The notes under the pieces are model-generated. The model did no database searches. It was not told where the DNA came from and was given only the letters and a program-made list of their open reading frames with translations. Made by a program: the position numbers and the translations under genes. DNA of 45,022 nucleotides from RPQK01 sp041946865 (GTDB lineage: Bacteria; Acidobacteriota; UBA6911; RPQK01). Numbering within the stretch: position 1 is the first letter of the stretch; each line of letters starts with the position of its first letter. The stretch spans positions 1 to 45,022 of the forward strand of contig JBHGBF010000010.1 of NCBI GenBank assembly GCA_041946865.1. Direction: 5' to 3'. Shown here one piece after another: positions 32,401 through 41,821 of this stretch.

Positions 32401-33759
32401 ATAGGAGCCCGTTTTCTTGCGCTCTGACCCGAAAACCAGGTTGAATACGGGGCGCCCGGACCCATCCGGATCCACAGCCGGATGGTATTCAAGCAGGCTT
32501 TCGTACACCGAGCCCAGCTCTTCGACATCCAGCGCTGCGTAGTTCACACGTCGGGGAGGGGCGCCGGCGCTTTCTTGATACCAGCAAAGGCGCCGGAACG
32601 CCTGGATCAGGTCCCGGTTGGTAATAGTGAAGCCGTCGAGACCCTGCGGCGCGAAGAGGTCTCCATTCAAAGGCGCAAGCTGAAGAAAAGGCGCGAGCTT
32701 TTCGTCGCCGAGAACCGTCCAGAGAACGCGAAGCGACTGCCAGAGGTCGTCATGCTCGGTGTACGCCGGGCGTTTATCGAGAAGCCGCCTCAGCCGCGCA
32801 ACGCCGTAGTGTTCGCGGTAGATCGGGTCCGTGCTCAGAAGCCCTCGGTCCTCGCTGACGAGAAGGAAAAGAAAGCGATAAACGAGTTGCAGCAGCTGGC
32901 GGTAGAGGCATTCCGGCGTGATCCGGTCGACAGCGCCGGCCGGAAGGGCCACACGACGGCGCAGGTCGCCGTTGTCCGGGTGGCGCAAGAAGCCGTTAGC
33001 AAGATCCTTGAGGCATTCCTCCACCCCGTCGCGCAGATGCTCGCGAACGCGTCCTCCTTGCTCGATGGATTGGTTGTAGTACTGCTCGAGCAGGCATTTG
33101 TCCGCATCATCATGGCCGTGCGGCAGGCGAGTTCGATGCAGCAGGCGGTAGAACGCAGCAAAATCCTGGAATCGATGCTCTTCCAAAATCCCCTTGATAT
33201 CGAACTCGACATACGCCTGACGCCGGACAAACGTGCTGTCCCGCAGCAGGCGCAAGGTCTCTCCATTGGTGACGATTCCCCAAACCGGTTCGGCCCGGTT
33301 GAGGTACTGCTGAACAAGCGAGTGCGCCGCGAGCCGCGGCCGGCCTGAAGGCGGCACAGCGCCGAGCTTGAGACGAACCCCTACGATGTGGACGGGGGGC
33401 GCACCATCCGGCTCTCCGGCCCGGTGCGAAATCGCAAAGCTCGCGCCATCCACAGTGTAGGCGCGCTGGTTGTAGCGCAGTTCATATCCGAGCAGCCCCA
33501 GAAAAGGGATCATCCAGGCGTCGCGGGTGACCGTGGTAGCGGGATCGTCCTCGGCCAGGCGTTCGATCCGGTGCTTGAACACGCCCCAAATCGCAGTGGC
33601 GTCTGCAAAGGCGGCGGCGATTTCATCGGTAAGGTTTCGCTTCGAGTCGAGGCCGAAATCGGTTGGGCGCTGTCCAGGCAGGCTGCCGGCGCTCAGCTCC
33701 TCGAGGATATCCGGGCCGAGCAGGCCTCCTTCTATGCGGATCGAGGGGAAGGCGCTCAT
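29443..33759 (-). CDS. Eco57I-type adenine-specific DNA methyltransferase, DrmMI-like
   Basis: A 1438-residue DNA methyltransferase, probably marking host DNA for the defence system. The SAM-binding motif DPACGSGHFLLAA lies near residue 493, followed by IYGVDKNPLAVDLCRVALW, and the catalytic motif NPPW lies near 751 (N6-adenine type). The long N-terminal region (1-400) and the 600-residue C-terminal region, probably target recognition, match the large methyltransferases of class 1 DISARM, PglX of BREX and type IIG enzymes. I see no clear nuclease motif in the N-terminal region, so an independent type IIG enzyme is less likely. The start overlaps the upstream helicase gene by four bases (ATGA). 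Confidence 0.88.
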   Translation of the reverse strand: MSAFPSIRIEGGLLGPDILEELSAGSLPGQRPTDFGLDSKRNLTDEIAAAFADATAIWGVFKHRIERLAEDDPATTVTRDAWMIPFLGLLGYELRYNQRAYTVDGASFAISHRAGEPDGAPPVHIVGVRLKLGAVPPSGRPRLAAHSLVQQYLNRAEPVWGIVTNGETLRLLRDSTFVRRQAYVEFDIKGILEEHRFQDFAAFYRLLHRTRLPHGHDDADKCLLEQYYNQSIEQGGRVREHLRDGVEECLKDLANGFLRHPDNGDLRRRVALPAGAVDRITPECLYRQLLQLVYRFLFLLVSEDRGLLSTDPIYREHYGVARLRRLLDKRPAYTEHDDLWQSLRVLWTVLGDEKLAPFLQLAPLNGDLFAPQGLDGFTITNRDLIQAFRRLCWYQESAGAPPRRVNYAALDVEELGSVYESLLEYHPAVDPDGSGRPVFNLVFGSERKKTGSYYTPPQLVHELIQSALAPVVREKLSVAPNQREKALLSIRVCDPACGSGHFLLAAARTLGKELARLRTNEDEPAPEHVRSGIRDVISHCIYGVDKNPLAVDLCRVALWLESHTGDKPLTFLDHRIRVGDSLVGVFDLATLKNGIPDKAFEPLEGDNKAIARELARRNREERTGQTGFAWDPEKTLVKFSSQNRELDVIADDSPESIRRKKQQFERSHADPAWYRQNQACNLWTAAFFQPLQEGAPAITSGELADHLSGRPIDGRLLGLADALASRNRFFHWPLEFPEVFADGGFDVVLSNPPWERVKLQEQEFFAARDARIANASTKAARARMIRELSDTNPELHAGFIEALRAAGAASAFMRHSGRFPLGGRGDINTYAVFVELASVLTSSEGRAGLIVPTGIATDDTTKALFGSFVKTRRLVDLVGFHNEEFIFPAVDHRVTFCKITLAGTERPVDQTRIAFFVRRFSQLGEAHRFYALKRDDFRLLNPNTGNCPVSRSGADAELTKAIYRRVPILWRETSEDGPEANPWRLSFKRLFDMANDSHHFRTAPDLEAEGYCLEGNIFVGPHERYLPLYEAKMLHQFDHRFSTYEGATENQLNVGILPHPTAIQKADPSFVVQPRYWVREEVVDSAIPKCPEPLALALQVEDRASVQRVLSYWVAGYDFNRGNRDAAHKHLLASFRFEWNHLVARCFGAGQAEDHAATLERDFPLTESDISDIKRHLDAPEDLARQLVARFSPKWFLGWRDICRSTDERTIISSVCPKVPVGHTFPLAFCPGIRPSMLVLLIANLSSFVADYAARQKVGGTHITYNLLKQFALLSPECWLSKSDALEWYLARSLELIYTAHDLGQFACDCGYDGPPFPWDDARRFEIRCELDAAFFHLYFPSEADGAWRRAENETPEQLAGLIRHFPTPRHAVEHIMEQFPIVKDRDEKAHGRYRTKERILEIYDEMLAAQRSGNPYQSKLNPPPGCNRSDTPAGNCS

Positions 33760-36632
33760 CTTTTAATCACCGGCTGGAGGACAAGGATCCCCAGCAGATC
33801 CGGCGGGGCCTGAGGATCAACGGTTAGTTGACGGACCTTGAGCGAAACCGCCTGGCGCACGCGCTTATGGCTTTCCTGCAGATCGGCGGCCCGAGCTTGA
33901 ATCCGATCACCGACTGCAGACTGAATGCGCGGCCATTCCTGGAGCGCGTTGTCAATCAGCTCTCGTTTTTCAGGCAGGCTCACGTTGGCATCAGGCCGCG
34001 TGGCGCCAAGAAGCTCGAGAGCCTTGTCGTCCGAGATCCAAACCGGCCCGTCGGACTGTGTGGCGCCGGAGAATCCCATGACCCGGACTTCCTCGGATAG
34101 TAAGGGTGGTCGGTCAGGTTGGCTCACAAGATAGCGAATCCGCAAAAGGAGAATGGTCGTGAGCAACGAAACGGCGTTCGTGCGCATGACTCCGCAACGG
34201 GAAGCGGTCGCCGCGCTTCCTTTCGTCAGAGCTTCCTCCATCAAAAAGCGGGCCAGCGCGGCAACGAAGGGGTGATTGCGTCCCAGGTATTCAGCGCCCT
34301 CCGGAGTCGGCGAAGAAAATGTGATCAGCCACTGGCTGCCCTTCGATGCGGGGAGCGCATAAGAAATAGCCTCGGGCAAGGCCGCCCTGCTTTCAGCGCC
34401 AACGGCCACGCGAAAGACATCCGGCCGCTTTTCGGGGGTAATGGCGAGTCCAAGGCGCTGAGCTGCGCTAAGGACGAACTCGCGGACAGCGCCCGGGTTG
34501 CCCAGTACCGAATCGGTCTCTTCGAGTTCCTGGCGGACTTCAGCCGGTTTGAGAGCGCGCTGCGCAAAACGCGTACGGTTTGTCTTTTCCCTCTCGGCAT
34601 CGAGTTCCCAACGCCGGTGGAATGAGGCGACCTCCGGGACTCCGAAATCGAAGCGAAGTTGAGCGGTCTCGCCGGGCGCTTTGTTGGCGCGCAGAAACAG
34701 GGCGTTCAACACGGCCTCAGTCACCGTTTCGCTTTCGTCGGGCACCGGCACATACGTGCCCAGCACGCGGTGAATTTCCCGTGCCTTGTTCAGCAGGACA
34801 TCCAGCACGACTCCGTCGACCGGGCTGTCAGGGCTGAAGTAGCGAACCGTCTTGACTACTTTCGCTGTCTGACCGTAACGATCCACGCGGCCTTCACGCT
34901 GTTCCAGGCGGTTCGGATTCCAGGGGAGGTCGTAATGAATGGCCGCGGCGAAAGCGTTCTGGAGGTTGACTCCCTCGCTGAGGCAGTCGGTGGCGACGAG
35001 CACGCGCGGTTTGTGTGCGGCCAGCTCTTCGACAAGGATGCGACGCTCGTCATCGTCAATGCGGCCGGTGATCGAGACGACCCGTATGTCGGGATAATGA
35101 TTCTTCAGCGCTTTCTCGAGTCCTGCCGCAACATAGTCGGCCGTCGCGATGTATCGACACCAGACGATGGGATGAAATCCTTCGCGCAGGAGGCCGTCAA
35201 CCAGGTCGACGCAACCGGTGAGTTTGGTGTCATCCCTCGAATTCAGCAAGGATTGCGCCAGTCGCCCCAACTCCCGCAGTCGGCGCCGGTCCGAATCGGC
35301 CAATGTCGCCTCGGCGGATTCGACGGGAGGGGTCGGGTGGCTGTCATCGGTCTGGTCCTCGGCGGACTCGTAAATGAAGGGCCGAAAATCGGATTCCTCC
35401 TCCGCGATTGCCGCATCGTGCCGGATTTCCAGGGCGGCCAGGGCGGCAGCCGGACTGGACATCACCGAGCGAAGCAGCGCCAATGCCCCCCAGTAGCGTA
35501 CTCTTTTGTGACGTTCCGCCATCAGCTGGCCCGACTGCACGATCTCCGAGCAGAAATCGTAAGTCTTGGAGAAAAGGTCGCGGTAGGCCGCGGAGAGCCG
35601 GTAGGTCTTGTCGCTCGTCTCCCGTCGCGGAAAGCAGTGGTCCCCTTCCCAATCGACTTCAATGTCACGCCGCGTTCTTTGAACAAAATGCTGCGCCAGC
35701 CGGCTGCGTTCTGCCTCGGAAAGCTGAGATGTGTCCCAGGTTTCGAATTCCGGGTCCACCAATGACAGAAGCGAACGGAAGGACGCTTCGATTCCGCTGT
35801 GAGGAGTCGCGGTGAGGAGAATAAGGTGACGATCTTGTCGGGCGGCGATTTCGCGCACCAGGCCGTGGCGCTGATGCTGGCTCTCGTTGCCGGCCGTAGC
35901 GACGGTTGAGCCGTGCGCCTCGTCCACGATCACCAGTTCCGGGCAGTCAAGCAGGAAGAGGTGCCGGTTGCGGTCGCTTTTGAGGAAGTCGATGCTGGCA
36001 ACCTGGAAAGGGTAGTACTGATAAATGCTGTCGGTTCCGGCCTTGCGTCGCTCGAGCTGACTGATGGTGCCGGACCGTATGACCACCGCTTCAAGATTGA
36101 ACTTTTCGGCCAATTCCTTTTGCCATTGGTCGCACAGGTAGGGCGGACAGAGTACGCACACTCGCTTGATCTCGCCACGGTCAAGAAGCTCGCGCACGAC
36201 AAGCAAAGCCTCGATGGTTTTGCCGACGCCGACATCGTCGGCGATGAGCATGCGAACGGGATCAAGCCGCAGGGCCATCAGGAGAGGGACGAACTGGTAG
36301 ATTCTCGGCCGGATAGAGATGCGGCCCATGGAGCGGAACGGAGTGGCGCCTTCGCGCAGGGTCAGGCGGGCCGCGTGCCACAGCAGCTCGGCGCCGGCTG
36401 CGTCCGAGACGTCCTGCGGTGTCGGGAGTGGGAACGTGGCGGATCGAATCCGCTCGCCCGGCAAAGAATACCCCAGGAGGTTGGTAAGACCCTTATGAAT
36501 AGCAACGACTTCATCCGTCGCGCCGGTCAGCGGCCGGAGCAGATGGACGTCGTGCCGGTCGCTCGGGAGTAGCACCCAGTCCCGGTTACGGCATCGGACA
36601 ATCGCTCCTGGAGATATCGAACTATCAATCAC
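33756..36632 (-). CDS. SNF2-type helicase, DrmD-like
   Basis: First gene of the defence operon: a 958-residue SNF2/RapA-like double-stranded DNA translocase. The N-terminal part carries VRCRNRDWVLLPS, a small beta domain. Walker A is DDVGVGKTIEALLV near residue 132, the DEAH box is VDEAHGS near 236, motif III is LTATPHSG, and motif VI is QREGRVDRYGQ near 577. About 300 further residues follow. This layout and its pairing with a large Eco57I-type methyltransferase match DrmD-DrmMI of class 1 DISARM. Stand-alone SNF2 helicases exist, but the four-base overlap with the methyltransferase argues for one system. Confidence 0.88.
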   Translation of the reverse strand: MIDSSISPGAIVRCRNRDWVLLPSDRHDVHLLRPLTGATDEVVAIHKGLTNLLGYSLPGERIRSATFPLPTPQDVSDAAGAELLWHAARLTLREGATPFRSMGRISIRPRIYQFVPLLMALRLDPVRMLIADDVGVGKTIEALLVVRELLDRGEIKRVCVLCPPYLCDQWQKELAEKFNLEAVVIRSGTISQLERRKAGTDSIYQYYPFQVASIDFLKSDRNRHLFLLDCPELVIVDEAHGSTVATAGNESQHQRHGLVREIAARQDRHLILLTATPHSGIEASFRSLLSLVDPEFETWDTSQLSEAERSRLAQHFVQRTRRDIEVDWEGDHCFPRRETSDKTYRLSAAYRDLFSKTYDFCSEIVQSGQLMAERHKRVRYWGALALLRSVMSSPAAALAALEIRHDAAIAEEESDFRPFIYESAEDQTDDSHPTPPVESAEATLADSDRRRLRELGRLAQSLLNSRDDTKLTGCVDLVDGLLREGFHPIVWCRYIATADYVAAGLEKALKNHYPDIRVVSITGRIDDDERRILVEELAAHKPRVLVATDCLSEGVNLQNAFAAAIHYDLPWNPNRLEQREGRVDRYGQTAKVVKTVRYFSPDSPVDGVVLDVLLNKAREIHRVLGTYVPVPDESETVTEAVLNALFLRANKAPGETAQLRFDFGVPEVASFHRRWELDAEREKTNRTRFAQRALKPAEVRQELEETDSVLGNPGAVREFVLSAAQRLGLAITPEKRPDVFRVAVGAESRAALPEAISYALPASKGSQWLITFSSPTPEGAEYLGRNHPFVAALARFLMEEALTKGSAATASRCGVMRTNAVSLLTTILLLRIRYLVSQPDRPPLLSEEVRVMGFSGATQSDGPVWISDDKALELLGATRPDANVSLPEKRELIDNALQEWPRIQSAVGDRIQARAADLQESHKRVRQAVSLKVRQLTVDPQAPPDLLGILVLQPVIKR

Positions 36633-36670
36633 TTATCCGCGCTGCTCCCTTCTAATCCAAAGTGATTCAG

Positions 36671-36691
36671 CCGGACCTGGAATCGGTCCGG
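36671..36691. other. Perfect hairpin upstream of the defence operon
   Basis: CCGGACC and GGTCCGG are perfect reverse complements around a seven-base loop. It lies 39 bases upstream of the SNF2-like gene and could be an operator or leader structure. No clear promoter was identified beside it. Confidence 0.45.
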
Positions 36692-36989
36692 CGCGCTTCT
36701 GTCTTTCCTGGCATTTCTAACCCCGGCATCTTAACACCAGGCGCTGAAATTCGGTGGACTGGGAAACAAAAAAGGCTGTCTCCGCGCCAGTCTCCGCTAG
36801 CTCCCCAGCGTCTCCCACACAAAAAGAGACAGGACCGGCAGTACCACGATCCCGGATAGGGATTTTGTTTTTGGGGAGGATGGCATCAGACTGTTTCCGG
36901 AGGTGTGAAGGAGGCAAACACGGGGAGACGGGAGTGGAAAAGGTGGGAAAAGCGGGTAAAAGAGAGGGGGAATCGGGACGGGTTGAAGA

Positions 36990-37174
36990 AAAGCCTCAAT
37001 TGAGTGGTCCTGACAGAGCGAAGGGGGTGGCTGGAGGACGGGAAGCAGGCCGGGAACGGATTTGGGTCGTACTCCACCCGGCTGGTGGCGAAAACGGTCC
37101 AGATAACTGATCGGCAGGCGCCGACCGTCGCGCGTCCAAACCGCGTCGGGAACCAGAGCGTGCAGGTGAGGGTG
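36990..37174 (-). pseudogene. Fragment resembling an IS91-type (HUH) transposase
   Basis: The frame of the XPB remnant changes abruptly after LPDADVLIQV into HPHLHALVPDAVWTRDGRRL, which resembles the metal-binding HxH block of IS91-family Y2 transposases (pattern 'hPHxHxLVxDG'). About 60 residues can be followed and the rest is unrecognisable. No transposon ends were found. From 36692 to 36990 I see no gene. Confidence 0.45.
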
Positions 37175-37831
37175 CACCTGGATGAGCACGTCGGCATCGG
37201 GCAGGTCGATAGCGAAGTTGCCGACCTTGGAGAGCACGATGCAGTGCAGCTCGCCGCGACGGAATCGCTCGTAGACCTGTTCTCGGTCCGCTTGCGGGGT
37301 CTTGCCCGTCACCAGGGGCGCGCCGAGCTTCTCAGCGATCGCCTCGACCTGCGCGAGGTACTCACCGATGACGAGAATGCGCCCCGTTTCGTGTTGATCG
37401 AGCAGCTTCTGTAACCTCGCGAACGAGAGTGGCCGTGAGCCCAAGCCGCCGCGCGGAACACGGGCGCCGGTAGGAGGTGGACCTCATCGTAGATGATGAG
37501 ACCCCCAGGAGCGCGCCCGGAACAGCTCGAGGTGCGGGAAGTCGCCCTCGCGATCCGCGCGCCAGGACAGGATCTCGACGGTCGCAGGCACCGGGTAGCG
37601 GGCATGCTCCCTGAGCGCGGCCACCATCTTCGGGGCGCAAAGGCCTGCTGCCCGGGCATTCCAGATGGACAGCGGCGTCAGACGGTAGGTATGGACGTGC
37701 TCGGGGCTCTTCACCAGCTCCGCGAACGGGGCGAGCGCTGCCCTCGCCTCTTCGGCACGCGGTGCGTGGACCTCCAGAAGGACACTGCAATCGCTCTGCA
37801 CGATCAGAGCATTGTCCGGTGAAACGGCCAC
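37175..37831 (-). pseudogene. Decayed XPB-type DNA repair helicase
   Basis: Pieces of a bacterial XPB/RAD25-like helicase occur in order but in different frames. The N-terminal piece 37831-37484 begins with GTG (VAVSPDNALIVQSDCSVLLEV) and includes SPEHVHTYRLTPLSIWNARAAG. A Walker B piece, GLIIYDEVHLLPAPVFR, lies near 37500-37450. LGLTATLVRE is in a third frame. A C-terminal helicase piece, RILVIGEYLAQVEAIAEKLGAP...VLSKVGNFAIDLPDAD, runs to 37175. The Walker A region is missing. An intact gene would be about 1.65 kb; less than half remains. Clearly non-functional. Confidence 0.85.
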
Positions 37832-37930
37832 TTGAGTCAGACCTCGGCCGGCTGGGAAGAGTCCACCTCGGGCGCCATCAAGCGGCGAGCGATCGGGGCG
37901 CCGACGACCATTGCCACGAGGGAAATCCAG

Positions 37931-38798
37931 ATGGCCGGCCGGACGTTCGGCGAGATCCCCCGTTTCCCGGGTGCGAGTCGGGTTTTCTATTACGGCTACC
38001 TTACGCCGGCCAAAATGATGCCGGTCAGTGTCCATCGGGACCGGTACGATTCCATCGCGTTGCGGCTTGACAAAATCAGGCTGGAGCATGCCGAGTACCG
38101 CGACATCGAAGAACAGGGTATTGGCCACCTGGTGATTCGCGAGGGTACCGTGTTGGCGAAGATCCACGATCTGCCGGCGGGGCTCGAGCGTCTTTCCCCT
38201 GATTCTGGTGGCCAGAAAGTCATTCGCCTGGTGGAGCTCCGGTTGCGCCCTGACCATCAGGTTCTCATAACCGAAGGCCTCTTCGTGACGCCTGGTCAGG
38301 TTATTGCCCGCAAGTACGTCTCCAAGCAGCTGCGGACCCTCGAGCTTGCAGCTGGCCACCGACACGGAGCGATTGGAGGCCGATCTGGAGCAAATCGAGC
38401 TTCAGCCGAGCGCCACGGAACAGGAACTAGCGTTGCGGGAAAGTGAGCGAGCCGAGCTGGAGATGCAGCTGCGAACGATACTGTCCCAGGCCTTGCTGAG
38501 CACGGAGGCTGACAAAATCGAGGAAGCGCTGAAGGAGAGAAAGATGCGCATCGCTGATCTCGCCTCCAGACACCGTCTGTTGCTGAGCCGGCGCACGGAG
38601 ACTTCCGGCCGACTGCGGTCAGTCGCGCGCGAAGCAGCCGAGCGCCGAGACGTCACTCACAGGGAATCGGAAATCCAGGCCGGATTCGAAGGCAAGGTAG
38701 TCCGTATTCTTCGGGAGGCGGCTGCATCCGAGGTCACTCCGCGCATCTCCTATGAAGCTCCGAACGAACCCGCCGGACGAAACGCTCGTCAAGACTAG
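37931..38798 (+). pseudogene. Frameshifted HlyD-like adaptor (tentative)
   Basis: Two frames join near 38346. The first (from 37931) contains GTVLAKIHDLP and LITEGLFVTPGQVIARK, like the first half of a lipoyl domain in membrane-fusion proteins. The second continues with a coiled coil (TDTERLEADLEQIELQP through REAAERRDVTH) and EIQAGFEGKVVRILREA, like the second lipoyl half. This order (lipoyl half, coiled coil, lipoyl half) is typical of HlyD/RND adaptors. The N-terminal membrane anchor is not visible and no good ribosome site is seen. The function is a weak guess. Confidence 0.45.
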
Positions 38799-39104
38799 CC
38801 CCACCTCGCGGCATGCGTCTTCGGGCCAAGACCGTTGGCCTCAGGCCTCTGCAACTGCTTTGTTAACCACGAGTCGTCTCGTCGTGCGTCATTCGGCGTC
38901 ATCCTGACCATCGACTTTTCTGAACAGTCGGATAAAGAGGGCCTCGTTTACTAGCAGGTAGCGGCCGGCGGATCTTTGGCTTTCCGGCCGTCGTCGGCAG
39001 GAAGGCAGTTGGTTCCTGCCGCATCAGGTCGCTGCCGTCGCTGTGGATCCTGTCCGAACGATTTCGCACAGAATTGGACCGAGACTTGCTGTGGGTCGCT
39101 TTCG
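38799..39104. other. Gene-free spacer with a small hairpin
   Basis: No coding sequence is supported in these 306 bases. GGCCAA (38824-38829) and TTGGCC (38835-38840) form a six-pair stem with a five-base loop shortly after the adaptor remnant. No T-run follows, so it is at best a weak terminator. ACGAG-TCGT-CTCGT is a second small inverted repeat near 38870. No promoter for the permease is obvious. Confidence 0.5.
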
Positions 39105-41554
39105 ATGCTTGCAACTCTTTCTAAAGATCTGCGGTACGGCGTCCGCCTTCTCTGGAACAGCCCGGGGTTCACGGTCATTGCGGTGCTTACATTGGCCATC
39201 GGGATCGCGGCGAACACCACGGTTTTCACCTGGGTCGATACGGTCCTTTTGCAGCCGCAGGGCGGAATAGCCGACGGGCGCAACCTGGCAACGCTCGAGT
39301 CGGTTGATCCCGATCACGAGGGCTTTAACATCTCATATCCGGACTACCTCGATTTCCCCAAAAACCTCAGGTTCTCGACTCCCGCCATGTCGCATTTTCC
39401 GAACGCGCTGATGGTGGGCGAAGGCGAAACGGGCGAGATCGTCTGGGGGGAACTGGTCACAGACAATTACTTCGGTGTCATGGGGGTCAAGCCTCGTCTC
39501 GGGAGGCTCTTCTCGACGGATGACCTGAGCGACAAGTTGAAGCCCGTTCCTGTGGCGGTCATCAGCGAGCGCTTGTGGCGCAGCCGTTTTCTGGGTAACC
39601 CCGGCATCATTGGGCGCACTATCAGGGTCAACCGGAGGACACTCACTCTCGTGGGCGTAGCCCCTGCGGCGTTCGACGGCACTATGAGAGGACTGGTCTT
39701 CGACATGTGGGTGCCGCTCTCGATGGGCACTGAGCTGAACATCATTCGCGACGGGATGCTCACCAACCGAAAGGTGCGGATGTTCAATGCCGTCACCCGG
39801 CTCAAACCCGACGTTCCGATCGAGAAGGCGCGGCAGGAGCTCGCCGGTCTGACGCGCCAACTGGCTGCGGACTATCCGAACACAAACAAAGATTTCGGGG
39901 CAACGCTGTTTCGCGAATGGGAGGCGCACAACAACCTGCAGGTCTGTTGAAAGCTCCGTTGACGATACTGCTTGGGATGTGCTTCCTGGTGCTCCTGATC
40001 GCTTGTGTGAACGTCGCCAATCTCCTGTTGGCGCGGTCGATCACCCGACAAAAGGAGATCAGTGTTCGGATGGCCCTGGGGGCCGCCCGGGGGCGCCTGG
40101 TCCGCCAGTTGTTGACCGAAGCCACGCTGTTGCCTGCTTTGGGAGTCGTTGCGGCGCTCCTTCTCACGGCGTGGATCCAGACTTCGATCGCCCAACTGGC
40201 GCCACGGATGGGAAATCTGCCGATTCGACTCAACACGCAAATCAGCGGCAAGGTGATGGGCTTTGCGATCTTGATCTCGGTCGCCGCCGGATTCCTCGCA
40301 GGCCTCTCCCCCGCGCTCCATGCGATGCAGACAGACGTGAACGAAAGCCTGCGTGAAGGAGGAAGGGGCGGGACTGCCAGCGGGCAATCACTCCGCATCC
40401 GGAGTCTTTTTGTGGCTGCCGAAGTCGCTCTGGCCTTTGTCGCGCTCGTCGGCGCCGGCCTCTTCGTGACCAGTTTCCGGTCAGCATCCGCGATAAATCT
40501 TGGGTTTGATGCCAGGAATGTGGTTGTTGCGCAGATCCCGTTCTCGACCAACTGCTATACCGACGAGCAACGCAGCGATTTTTGCGAAAAACTGCGTGCC
40601 AACCTGGCAGCTCGTCCGGGTATCCAGGCCGTCAGTTACGCCAACACAATTCCCCTGGGATTCGGCACGGGTGGGGAGAGGGACGTGGAGGTTGAGGGCT
40701 ACGTGCCTGCTCCAAACGAGCTCATGAGCCTTGGCTACAGCCTGGTCGCTCCAGGCTATTTCGGGCTGATGCGGATTCCTCTTCTTGCCGGGCGTGATTT
40801 TTCAGAAAGGGACAGACTCGGCGGAAAACCGGCCATAATTGTCAGCGAATCCTTCGCCAGACGTTTTTACAGCGCTCAGAATCCAGTTGGCCGCCGGGTC
40901 CGTATCGGCGGGGCCTGGAACGAGATCGTCGGCCTGGTGAAGGACAGCAAATGTTACCGGTTGGATGAAGAACCTCGGCCTTACTTCTTTGAACCACTTC
41001 GGCGCGGCGCGGTGCCTGCCGGCATCAACTTCTACCTGCGCACCGGCCTCGACCTCGGACAAACCAGCGCGTTGGTGCGGCGTGAAACGGCCAGGATCGA
41101 CCCGGAGATCTACTCCCAAACACTGCTCCTGTCCGATTACATTATGGGGCCACTTTTCCCTCAGAAAATCGCCGCAGTCATGTTGACCGCGTTGAGCGCA
41201 ATTGCCCTGCTCCTGTCCGCAGTCGGACTGTATTCGATGATGGCTTATGAGGTCGGCGAACGAATCCACGAGAGCGGAATTCGGATGGCCCTTGGGGCAG
41301 CGTCCCTCAGAGTGCTGGCTATGGTCATCCGAAAGGCGATGTTGATGGCCGGATTAGGCCTTCTGGCCGGCCTGGTCGCCGCCTCTGCCGGCGCCAGACT
41401 GGTCGCGAGCCTGTTGATTGGCGTCAGCCCTACCGACCCGCGCGTCTTCGTCGGGGCCGGCCTGTTCCTCATCGTGATTGCGCTTCTGGCCGCTGCGCTT
41501 CCCGCGTACCGTGCAACTCGGGTCAATCCCCTCGTCGCCTTGCGCCACGAGTAG
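39105..41554 (+). pseudogene. MacB/FtsX-type ABC permease of the acidobacterial orphan-permease kind, frameshifted
   Basis: An inner-membrane permease with two MacB_PCD-FtsX modules, about 815 residues if repaired. The N-terminal part (39105-39950) starts LSKDLRYGVRLLWNSPGFTV, a membrane helix and a periplasmic MacB core. It ends early at a TGA after NNLQVC. The rest (to 41554) follows in the next frame: GLLKAPLTILLGMCFLVLLI, the FtsX helices, a second core domain, and the end ALPAYRATRVNPLVALRHE. One extra G at 39941-39942 (CAGG to CAGGG) would restore NNLQGLLKAP. It is either a real one-base deletion or a sequencing error. No ATPase partner is adjacent, as is usual for this group. Confidence 0.88.
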
Positions 41555-41821
41555 CTGAACCCGGCGGCAAGCTGTCCGAACGGAGGAGGCAGAACGACGG
41601 CCCAAAAGTGAGAGAGTCGCGACCGCCCGACCAGGAAGGAGATGAAGACAGCGAGTCTGCATCCCTCCTGCCCTTTTAGAGGAATTCCCGCCAGCGACCT
41701 CCTGCCCTGTCGGGTATAAGCGCCTCCCTGTTCCGCAGCTCTTCAGTTCTACTCCCTGGCTATTTGCCTGCGGATAATTGAAGATTGAAGTCCTGCCCCC
41801 CGTCCTGCCCCCGTTACGGAA

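Noticed and set aside
29443..33759. Stand-alone type IIG restriction enzyme
   Set aside because: No PD-(D/E)xK signature was visible in the N-terminal region, and the gene is tightly coupled to a DrmD-like helicase.
37832..38365. Upstream half of a 293-codon minus-strand frame over the adaptor remnant
   Set aside because: Only its last part (below 37831) resembles XPB; the rest is antisense to the better-supported adaptor-like frame and has no family resemblance.
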